From Septoria linicola (lineage: Eukaryota > Ascomycota > Dothideomycetes > Mycosphaerellales > Mycosphaerellaceae): a stretch of 64,000 bases of DNA. The DNA lies in contig CP099421.1 of the NCBI GenBank assembly GCA_024114885.1, positions 1,984,001 through 2,048,000 on the forward strand. The letters run 5' to 3'. The notes under the pieces were generated by a model. It was not told the origin of the DNA. It saw only the letters and a program-made list of their open reading frames with translations, and made no database searches. The translations under genes and the position numbers were made by a program. Of this stretch, positions 30,627-38,781 are shown piece after piece; positions within the stretch are counted from its first letter, which is position 1; the number at the start of each line of letters is the position of its first letter.

Positions 30627-32057
30627 ATGACTATGCTGCTCTATCTATTGCCATTTTGGCAGATCATGCTCGCGCGCGCAGAACCAGTAGACATCTACAA
30701 TCAACACACCACACCAGGTCCAAGAGCTGCTCCGTCCTACGAGACGGCTCGGCCGTATTCAAGCGAGAGCATTCCATGGGCAGCCGGAAGGTCACTGAGC
30801 ACATACTGTAGGCAAGGGACACTGACCGCGGGCTCTTGCTACACTCGGGACAACGAAGAATCTCGCTCTTCCACTATCTATCAGCCCGCAGCTCCCACCC
30901 CCGAATCATACTTGACGACCTCTACATGGTACTTTAACGCTACGGGAAGCACCACGAACAGAGCGTCTGGCACGGTGCCTTCGCTGTCTAGCTTGATCTC
31001 GCCCATCCTGGGTACATCACCCTGTTCTACAGAGGCAGCACTTCCACCCACCTCAAGCGGGTACGCAAGCAGCAGTTCCATAACACCTGCTGCACCAAGC
31101 ACTTCCGAAGAGGGCACCGACTTCAATACAGGTTACCCTGGCCCCTCAGCCAGTGACATAGATACTACATCATCCAGCGCACGGAGCTCGAGAACTCAGT
31201 CACCTTTCACCACCGAAGACAGTGACGAGACTGCGTTACCAGATAGGACCACCACATTCACAGCAACAAGGACACAATACATCACACGATCATATGGCAC
31301 TGCGTCAACGACTTGGTCACATGGGCTGATATATGGTTCAAGTGGCTGGTTCCCGCCAGCGTACGGCCACGCTTCTGCGACTGGATATATTCCAGATCGA
31401 TCTCGAACAACGATATCTCCAAACCCAGGAGGTAACTCTACAGTGAGGGCGCCGTTCACTTCCACGACTCTCTACCACACAGCTTCTAGCGGACATCAGG
31501 AGACTGACCCTGCACGACCAATCGGGACTGTCTCCTCGGCGGAACGATACACGACTCGACCTCAGTCAGGTTACGCGCCGATAGCGTCAGGAACGCCAAC
31601 CTTCTACGATGGCGACGTGCCCCGGTATTCGAACTCTTCTCGGCTTGCTGATCCGCAGACTACTGCTCTGACCGTGACGGAGAGTCCTGTATTGAGTGCC
31701 ACCAGAACGCAACCTACCACGCGTGCAACTACGGACAGGTCACAATCTTGGCCATATCCGTCCGCGTATTGGGCGCCAACGACTGCAGGCTATCCATCAG
31801 GGCCTATCTCTCCAACGAACAATCCTTCGTCATACACAACGTTCAGGACGCTCACTCGGATTGCTTCGCCGAGCAGCTATGCTACCCCGGACGCATACTC
31901 TGATCCCTCGAGTGATCATGAAGCGGACCCTAGCTGGCACACAAATTTCTGGTACAGTCTCGCGAGCATGATGAGATCCTTCCGCGGGCACAAGTACGAA
32001 GCCCCAGGATACGGCGAACATGGCCCCAATGGTAAGCCAGCATCTTACCATGGCTAG
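30627..32057 (+). CDS. Ser/Thr-rich secreted (mucin-like) protein, 476 aa
   Basis: From ATG 30627 the product begins MTMLLYLLPFWQIMLARAEP, a good secretion signal with likely cleavage after ARA. It continues as a Ser/Thr/Pro/Tyr-rich chain without a recognisable catalytic domain. Repeated short motifs such as TTTFTATRTQYIT and TALTVTESPVLSATRTQ resemble heavily O-glycosylated fungal wall or secreted proteins. There are few Cys (two near the N-terminus, one more later). The C-terminus (NGKPASYHG) lacks a hydrophobic GPI-attachment tail, so release or wall association is likelier than membrane anchoring. The start at 30495 would bury the signal peptide and is rejected. No specific function can be given. 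Confidence 0.65.
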   Translation: MTMLLYLLPFWQIMLARAEPVDIYNQHTTPGPRAAPSYETARPYSSESIPWAAGRSLSTYCRQGTLTAGSCYTRDNEESRSSTIYQPAAPTPESYLTTSTWYFNATGSTTNRASGTVPSLSSLISPILGTSPCSTEAALPPTSSGYASSSSITPAAPSTSEEGTDFNTGYPGPSASDIDTTSSSARSSRTQSPFTTEDSDETALPDRTTTFTATRTQYITRSYGTASTTWSHGLIYGSSGWFPPAYGHASATGYIPDRSRTTISPNPGGNSTVRAPFTSTTLYHTASSGHQETDPARPIGTVSSAERYTTRPQSGYAPIASGTPTFYDGDVPRYSNSSRLADPQTTALTVTESPVLSATRTQPTTRATTDRSQSWPYPSAYWAPTTAGYPSGPISPTNNPSSYTTFRTLTRIASPSSYATPDAYSDPSSDHEADPSWHTNFWYSLASMMRSFRGHKYEAPGYGEHGPNGKPASYHG

Positions 32058-32471
32058 TAAATGGCTCCGCTGCATAGCCATAGTGAGCCAGATGTCCTTA
32101 CAGCGAGTGAATTTCAGTGCGGGAACCGTGGCTGTTGTGGTCGAGCGCAGGACTTTGCGATCTCTTTTGTAGAATGGTTCCATCCTTGTAAAGTAGTGCT
32201 GGCAAAACTACAGAATATGCTTCAAAGCTGTATGGTATACAATATCGGCATTTCGTGTATTTGCACGTCATTGATCGCCCAGCACAAGCGCTGATCTCAA
32301 AGGATGTATTGTGGCTCAGCTCGTACCTTGCACCATCTGTGTCGACGCACTATCAGTCATGCTTCTGTTGCCTGTAATCCATCAGATTGATACACTTGTA
32401 CACCGTCTATTTCAGACCGTTCATGCAATAGCAATGCCACCCACATAGACGCACAACCGTCCAATGAAGCC
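32058..32471. other. Intergenic, no gene seen
   Basis: This is 3' sequence of the Ser/Thr-rich gene and upstream sequence of the small repeat gene. I find no coding signal. Confidence 0.4.
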
Positions 32472-32824
32472 ATGCAATATAAACACGACATTGGTACATC
32501 AGCCGTTCAACTGCGTTCACCAGCATCTACCGAAGCTGGTACGATCACAAGCTCAAAGGAAGGCGGAAGCATTTATATCGGCATGAGAGCTTTTGACAAC
32601 GCCTACCAGCATAATGGGAACTCGTACAGAGGTTCGAGAGCCACCAAAAGTTGAAGTGATGGGCAGACCTAAGTTTTTCACCAGGTTTTGGCCCATCGAA
32701 CGTCTAGCGCGCAGGTGCTGGTGGTCGAGGACGCATCTACAGTGGTCAGGTAGTAAGTGGGAATGCTTCACAGATCAATGGTGATATTTATGAGACGGCT
32801 TCGAGTACTGGTGACAGTAACTAG
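32472..32824 (+). CDS. Small protein (89 aa) with two 22-residue repeats resembling fungal amyloid signalling motifs
   Basis: Exon 1 is 32472-32631 and exon 2 is 32715-32824, joined by an 83-nt intron (weak donor GTTCGA, acceptor GCGCAG) that keeps frame. The product has a polar N-terminus, then two repeats separated by GAGGR: GSIYIGMRAFDNAYQHNGNS(YR) and GRIYSGQVVSGNASQINGDI(YE). They align without gaps over 22 positions with ten identities (G, I-Y, G, N-A, Q, N-G, Y). Paired ~21-residue repeats with a G-N-x-x-Y end are the form of the HET-s-related amyloid motifs that pair NLRs with cell-death effectors in fungi. No effector domain is fused here. The model depends on the weak donor; each repeat is clear in its own exon. 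Confidence 0.5.
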
Positions 32825-33145
32825 AACGCTCGGAGCAAGGTGGCCGGAGAGGAGGGTTGAATCCTCAAGCGATCTCTACGGCTGAAGCAGTGAGGATTGT
32901 CAAAGAAAAAGGCGAGAAGTGGTACCTAGCTTCTTCCGAAGCGCTGTTATTGATGGTCGTTGATTCCTCGATATCGAAAAGGATGCCTCCACAGTCCAGT
33001 GTACCGACGAACGAACCAATCTACTTCAGACCTGGCTTCTTCGCGTACAGCTTCTGTGTGTATCAACTCTAGTTCCTTACGCGGCTTTCGTGTCTCCCGC
33101 GCGCTTCGAGGGCTGCGCAGATATCTATAGCCTGAGATTAGCAAT
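32825..33145. other. Intergenic, no gene supported
   Basis: A plus-strand frame from about 32857 to 33072 is open but starts without an ATG and has no recognisable motif. I call nothing here. Confidence 0.35.
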
Positions 33146-33379
33146 CTAGCCTCTCGCTATGGTCCTGTTCAATATTACCTGAGCCAGAATTGAGTCAAGG
33201 ATGCGATTGTAAGACTGGGATTCCGACGCAAAGGCTGCTGCTTCAGCTGCAGCTGCAGCTTGGGCGGATGAGGCCATACCACGGTTCATGCAAATCCCAC
33301 CCTGATAGTCTGCCGTATAGACTGCCAGCCAGACTGCGAGGCCGTTGGCAATGATCTTGATTTCTGGAGCCAAATACAT
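33146..33379 (-). CDS. Hypothetical small protein (77 aa), low support
   Basis: From ATG 33379 the frame reads MYLAPEIKIIANGLAVWLAV, a hydrophobic segment that may span a membrane, followed by an Ala-rich helix (SSAQAAAAAEAAAFASESQS) and ends at 33146. The frame is open further upstream to 33409 without an ATG. It lies 103 bp past the tafazzin stop on the same strand, so it may simply be in that gene's 3' UTR. I do not recognise it. Confidence 0.25.
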   Translation of the reverse strand: MYLAPEIKIIANGLAVWLAVYTADYQGGICMNRGMASSAQAAAAAEAAAFASESQSYNRILDSILAQVILNRTIARG

Positions 33380-33481
33380 TTGGCGAAATTTTGTGTCTTC
33401 GCTGGACAAAGAGGAGGAACAGTGCGCTGCTGGATGACTGGGACAATGCAGCTTTTTCTTGTCGTGTGGCTAAGGATATTA

Positions 33482-34756
33482 TCACATGTCTTTTGTGGTA
33501 CTACCGTCGGGAAGTCTCTTTACGCCATGCAGGTCGCCGAAACCATCCCGGCCGAAGACTCCTTCCTCGCGATAGCTGTCTGCCAGACTTCTCTTGGGAT
33601 CTTCGTCAGGAAGGCCAAACTGCTTTCTGACCTGGAGAACTGCATCTCGCATAGCGAGCGTAACTTCGATCCTCAGTTGTTGAGCCTCTCGGCCGAATTT
33701 GAGTTCCTCGTCAATCACCACACCCAGACTTTCCGTGTCGCCAGCTTCAGCTTCAGGACCTTCACTTTTCCTCCTCGCCCTTTCTTTCAGCTTCCGCCAC
33801 CTCTCTCTAAACGGCTCCAGTAGCAGTTCCCGATTGACCTTCTCCCCAAAAGCTACGGTGACGTCCTTCCCTACTCTAGGCAGGAATCGTGGGAAAGTCC
33901 TTTCGTTGTCCATGACATGCTGGGGACCATCGATCCAGATTGGCACCACGTCTGGACAAGGATCGCTTTCCAAGATCAGACGCGCTATGCCCCATTTGAA
34001 GTATCGCATCACTCGCGCTGGATGCTGGTGGATCATGCCTTCTGGGAAAATGTGCACCCAGCTGTGGCGACGATATGGCCATGCAGATGGGGCCGGGAAA
34101 GTGTCATAGCCGGTAGTGGTATAGCTCAGCTGTGCGCTACTGAAGGGATCCGAAGATGGTATTGAAGAGGGCACACTGTCGATCGAGGTTGAGATTTGCC
34201 TGCCGTGGTGAGGGTCACTGAGCAATCGTATGCTTTCGGTCATAGTCGGCTGGAATAGACCTCCAAACTTAGAGTGAGCAGATCGATGAGTCGGGAGCGT
34301 GTTGCCGTAAGAGAAGAAAGCTGATAGGAAACCATTCGTGAAGCAGATATCGTAACTGCCCATCGACCAACGCATGTTGTTCGGCTTCCAGAAATATCGA
34401 TGCGGTAGAACACCCCATATCAGGGGATCATCGAGTCTGCATCGTGTCAGATCAGTGTAGTGTTGATTAGCAGAGTAGATTCACATACACGCTGACATGA
34501 TTGGACACTAGGACAAACTTAGATCAAGACGAATCGACTTTTGAATGTACTACATACCAGTCACCAATCCTCTAGTCCTTTCCTGCTCATCTTCGCGTTC
34601 ATCAAGGATTGTCAAAAAGCGATCTAGTCCATGGACTTCAGTCCTGTTCAATGCGAACAGAAAGCTTCGGCATAAGAATCCCACTGTTCCGAGAGTAGCA
34701 GAGGAAGTGATTCGCCACGGGAGAGACGGCTGGTATGGTCGTTCTTCTTCCGCCAT
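33482..34756 (-). CDS. taz1: Tafazzin-like acyltransferase (390 aa, three exons with a 19-nt micro-exon)
   Basis: Tafazzin is the mitochondrial transacylase that remodels cardiolipin. Exons are 34756-34558, 34507-34489 (only 19 nt) and 34436-33482. The splice sites are GTATGT-TCCTAG and GTATGT-ATGCAG, and the joined frame reads RGLVT-VSNHVSV-LDDPLIWG. This places the catalytic HX4D motif at His70...Asp75, with most of it on the micro-exon. Further motifs are WGVLPHRYFWKP, NGFLSAFFSYGNTLP, an insert of ~60 polar residues, HIFPEGMIHQ (about 202-211, the FPEG acyltransferase box) and VVPIWIDGPQHVM. The C-terminal part is charged and helical. The start MAEEERPYQPSLPWRITS is the first ATG in the frame. 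Order, motifs and length fit fungal Taz1. Confidence 0.92.
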
Positions 34757-35159
34757 TGGGATGGCCACGTGTTATCTGGAAAGCATAAGGTGTGTCTGGA
34801 AAGAGTGAAAGGAGGTCGGTAGTGATGAGAGGGAAGGGTGTTTGGCATAGTAGTAGACAAGTCGCAGGGAGGTGCAAAGTTGAATGCCTTGGCCTTTGTT
34901 GCCAAGAGTTTTCGTGTCGTTCTCGTGTTTCTGGTTTGCCTCACTCCCACTCCTCTTCTCCTACAAACGAACAGACGTGCAGAACACAGCACGATGTTGC
35001 TCTGAAAGTCTGTATTGCTTTGTTGCTGTCATTGCCATGTAAGTTGAAGATACCAATCGCTCTCACCTTTTCGACGACAGGAAGCACGACTCAGCCTCGT
35101 GCTTGCACAACACTTGACCAACAGTCTGAGCACACTTGCGAGATGAGTTTCTAGACAAG
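34757..35159. other. Divergent promoter region
   Basis: About 0.4 kb lies between the tafazzin start (minus) and the F-box-like gene (plus). Overlapping ORFs on both strands have no recognisable content. Confidence 0.4.
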
Positions 35160-36071
35160 ATGGAAGACTCGTCAGCAATCCTCAAGGCCGCCCTGGAGGC
35201 TCTCAACAATGGTCGCATGTCAGAAGGCACATTTAAGGCCGTCCTCGCGCGTGTTCCTGCAACCACTTCGATTCCGACGACAGTAATTCAGCCTCAGTAT
35301 GGACCCGGCTGGACGTACACAGATGCTCCAGTCTGGCAGCAAAGAGCGGCTTCCAATGTGGCATCTACGGAGGTCTTTGGTACCCCTGAGCTCCTCGAAA
35401 AAATTCTACTGCAGAATACGGTGGGCGACCTCATCGTGGCCACACGCGTCAGCAGAACCTGGCACGACACCACCAAAGGCTCAGCTCAATTACTGCGTCC
35501 GTTGTTCCGGTCTGCTGTAGGCGGCCAGGTCGCTGTCAAGATAGCCCCAAAGTGGAACGAGTCCCTTGACTCTGCAAGATGGGTGCATCCTCTGCTCGAC
35601 CCAGGCAAAACACCCACCTTTTTGGTCAACCCATTCATACGCGACTTCTTGGTGGTCAGACCACGTCCAGCCGGATACGTTCCATTTTGGAAGGCTGATA
35701 CTGATCGGCTGGAGTTCAATTGGCAAAGCAAGCACGATAATTGCGAGAAGGTGAAACTCCTATTGCATTCATGGGCCGACATGTTGATCACACAGCCCCC
35801 ACGACCTTGCACTGGTATATTTGCGCCTTGTGGAGCTACGTTCACGCTACATGCGAGGCTTGAGGCCAAAGCGTCACAGGGCTTGACTATGGCGGATCTT
35901 CTCATGAAGGTGCAATTTCATAGGGACTTCTGTTTCGAGTGTCGGCATGGCGCACGCAGTACGTGGACAGTGCACTACGATCGCGAGAGTGGTCGCGAAG
36001 TCCTGCAGATGGACAAGCCGAATTATCTTCGACAAGATATTCTCAGTGTGTTCGACGGGCTTAATGGCTAG
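35160..36071 (+). CDS. F-box-like protein (303 aa, single exon)
   Basis: The segment VFGTPELLEKILLQNTVGDL through VATRVSRTWHDTTKGS (about residues 73-110) fits an F-box-like helix pair, which usually recruits Skp1 in SCF ubiquitin ligases. The rest (FLVNPFIRDFLVVRPRPA, then a Cys/His-containing C-terminal region FHRDFCFECRHGARSTW) resembles lineage-expanded Dothideomycete F-box proteins that have no further named domain. The start at 35160 (MEDSSAILKAALEALNNG) is preferred over 35136 because the short upstream piece is not family-like. No intron is needed. The substrate is unknown. Confidence 0.7.
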   Translation: MEDSSAILKAALEALNNGRMSEGTFKAVLARVPATTSIPTTVIQPQYGPGWTYTDAPVWQQRAASNVASTEVFGTPELLEKILLQNTVGDLIVATRVSRTWHDTTKGSAQLLRPLFRSAVGGQVAVKIAPKWNESLDSARWVHPLLDPGKTPTFLVNPFIRDFLVVRPRPAGYVPFWKADTDRLEFNWQSKHDNCEKVKLLLHSWADMLITQPPRPCTGIFAPCGATFTLHARLEAKASQGLTMADLLMKVQFHRDFCFECRHGARSTWTVHYDRESGREVLQMDKPNYLRQDILSVFDGLNG

Positions 36072-36202
36072 GCAACTGTACCATGATGAATGATGCAAGA
36101 CTTGCTGTCAGGTTCAGAGATGAAATTGCTCGGGTTGGGTATCAAATCTATCTCTACAGCGACAACTTTTGATGCAGCTTCTCAGTCTGCCCTACACAAG
36201 GA

Positions 36203-37798
36203 CTATGCCCGCGCAATCATTACAGTGATGACCTGCGTCACCCTCGTAGCCAGAGCCATGACCTTGTCGCTTGACCCAGCCACAGGAAACCTCTGAACTA
36301 TCTTATCAGGATGAAATCTGGCCACCTCCGCCTTCAGCTTTTTTCGGAACTCATTCCTGTGTATCGTCTCACCACTAGGCATATTCTTGTAGAAGTCGCT
36401 GACATCGCGCTCGAACTCTGCAGGTAGATCATCTTGATACTTGGCTCGGAGCTCCGCAGTCAGCACTGGTCGTGGCAGCGTGGAGTACAGCTGTTCTTCT
36501 GTACAAGACGCATCAAGCTGAAGCACTTGAAACCAATCATGCATGTAAGCCGCCCAACCGGATTGCGCGGTGTTGAAGTCGGCTTCGCGGCCTACCCGAG
36601 GGCCTGCGTCAGGTCGATATCGTCCGTCCTCATCTCGGTCGCGTATCTCTTCCTCGAGTTCCTCGCGATCGCGACGAGCCTGGCGCTCGGCTTCGCCTTC
36701 CGGCACCTCGGTGCTCTCAGCAGCACGTGTCTGTTGTCGAGACTCTTTGTCCTGATCCCACTTCTTCTGGCGAACATGACGGAAATGCCATTCTTTGCGC
36801 GTGCCCTTGTGAATTCGATGAAGCATGTCTTCTAGTGTAGCTTGGTCGACATCCTGGCGCTGAGCATAATACATCTCTTGCTGGCGCGGCTTGCCGCCGA
36901 AGCATGACTCCCACTCGGGGTTGGCTGGTCCCTTGAGCTTAGACTTTGGTTTCATAACAGCATCTGCTCGAGCCGGACCAGTCATTGATTGATTGTCATT
37001 CATATGAATCTCTGGGTCGCTGCACGATCTTAGTCGTCGTAATGAGCCAGGCGATTCGATTGGGTCCTCCTCGATGTCTCTCCAGAGTGCGTTCTTAAGG
37101 TCCTCCAGTTCCTCGTCAAGCTGAAAGACCTCGACCCTGCTACGAAAGCTGTCTGAGCTGGAGCTCATGTCTCGCTTTGGGTAAGGTACATCCGACCTAG
37201 AAGTGCTGGATTCCAGTGCAGAGTCCTTGCGCAATGCCTTTTCCTGGTCCTTGCTGATCTGTCGTGAACAGCTGGCATGTCCAGATTTGGAGTGTGTCGA
37301 ATTTGTTCTTCCTGTCTTGATCAGGACTCTCGGCCTAGAGACAGTAGTAGCACGACGAGGTTTTGGTGCACGAATACCCTGGACGACTTTTGGTCCTGCA
37401 GACTCGACGTAGCCCAGCAACAGCCTGTCACCTTTCATCTTGAAAGTGAATAGCCTTGCAGATGCTGCCCAAGCCATTGTGACGCCTTCCACTTCCACAC
37501 CGTATGCATGTCGCTCACAGCTCAAAAGTTCTGCAGGATCCCAGAAAGCCGCCCGCCATTCTAGCGGGTTCTCGCTGCCCCACGGCAACTTGATCAGAAG
37601 TTTCCATGCCTTCACCTGCGAGTCTCCCTCAATCTCTTCGTCGCAGCGCACAGGGTTGCCATCGAGGTCATCCCACTCGCACACACAAGTGATGCGTGGT
37701 GGCTCGACACCGGGATTGATGAGCTCGAGTACTTTTATCGCATCGAACTCATTAGCGTCACAGTCTTGTCCGGAAGCAAGCGGCATCGTCGTATACAA
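36203..37798 (-). CDS. Uncharacterised protein with a J-like HPDK C-terminal segment (531 aa)
   Basis: The N-terminal ~140 residues form a compact-looking region (VLELINPGVEPPRITCVCEW; WKLLIKLPWGSENPLEWRA). A disordered, charged middle follows, then a strongly helical Arg/Glu-rich stretch (AERQARRDREELEEEIRDRD, about 385-405). The C-terminus carries FRKKLKAEVARFHPDKIVQR, with an HPDK triplet as in J domains. In context (Trp/Phe-Arg-x-x-HPDK followed by VMALATRVTQVITVMIAR) it is closer to the C-terminal segment of NFKBIL1-like proteins than to a canonical DnaJ domain. That comparison is from memory of the families and is an inference. The single frame needs no intron and ATG 37798 opens it. 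Confidence 0.7.
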   Translation of the reverse strand: MYTTMPLASGQDCDANEFDAIKVLELINPGVEPPRITCVCEWDDLDGNPVRCDEEIEGDSQVKAWKLLIKLPWGSENPLEWRAAFWDPAELLSCERHAYGVEVEGVTMAWAASARLFTFKMKGDRLLLGYVESAGPKVVQGIRAPKPRRATTVSRPRVLIKTGRTNSTHSKSGHASCSRQISKDQEKALRKDSALESSTSRSDVPYPKRDMSSSSDSFRSRVEVFQLDEELEDLKNALWRDIEEDPIESPGSLRRLRSCSDPEIHMNDNQSMTGPARADAVMKPKSKLKGPANPEWESCFGGKPRQQEMYYAQRQDVDQATLEDMLHRIHKGTRKEWHFRHVRQKKWDQDKESRQQTRAAESTEVPEGEAERQARRDREELEEEIRDRDEDGRYRPDAGPRVGREADFNTAQSGWAAYMHDWFQVLQLDASCTEEQLYSTLPRPVLTAELRAKYQDDLPAEFERDVSDFYKNMPSGETIHRNEFRKKLKAEVARFHPDKIVQRFPVAGSSDKVMALATRVTQVITVMIARA

Positions 37799-38781
37799 TC
37801 AAAATCTTGTTGTGTTGTGCGCCGTCGGTTCTCCATAGCGTCGCACTGCGCTTCTCTTCGTACTGTTTTGGCTTTGGGTCCAGACAAGAGCGAAACAGAG
37901 GGTTTTTGAGCAGGAATTACTACGTGCTTAAATGCATCGAGCATCGCGATTGCGACATTTTGCGGGCTGCCAAGCACGTTATTGTGGTTGCCCATTGAAG
38001 AAGCTCAGTATTGTCAGCTGGTACGGCAAGCGTGATGCGTGACCGTGAACCGTGACTTTGGCTCTGCCAACCAAACCTTTTGTAACCTACCAGTCCATTG
38101 CTTCTTCACAATCGATGATGATGTTGTACTCCGACAACGGACTGTGCACGAATGAGCGTGCTATTGTCGTGAAAATTCTGCTGTTCTCTTATCGCTCTTC
38201 CCAAGTTCTGGTGCTTCCAGTCGCTTCGCCGTGCAACTCGAGCCTTCCGTGGCCCTCATGGAAACCGCGCTTCACGATTGGTGACATTCGAGCACGCCAA
38301 TGGGTGACAGCTCTGCAGTACACGTTTCCCATGTGCTGAGTGTGCTGTGAATAGCTTACTTCTTCGCTTCAAGCAGAAAATCGTGAAGGGAACTCCTGGA
38401 CTTGTGGTTGTGAGGCGGTTGGCCTTCGAGCGTGCCGAGCTCGCGGCTTCATCTACAAACGCGATGGTGATGTCAAGGCGAGAAGCCGACCTCTTCAAAA
38501 CGCTGATTCGAAGTCTATGTAACAGAAGTAATTTCGACATCTCGCATCATCAGCGACCAAAGTCGTACGTCGTGCATGCAATTGATCAAGTTCCCGGCGT
38601 TACGCTCATCATGACAAAAATTCGCGAGAAACTCATATAATTACAATCCGCAGCCAGCCAGTCCCGTTGACCTGCACCAGAGGTATCTTTCTTTTCATGT
38701 ACAATCGTCTTCCCTCTGTCGCCATTCAGCAAGGATAAGTGATAACGCCAGAATGAACGCCCATGTTTCAGTAGAACATGA
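37799..38781. other. Intergenic, no gene seen
   Basis: This 1.0 kb separates two minus-strand genes. Short ORFs on both strands (38052-38339, 38347-38640 plus; 38256-38540 minus) overlap and have no motif. Confidence 0.4.
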
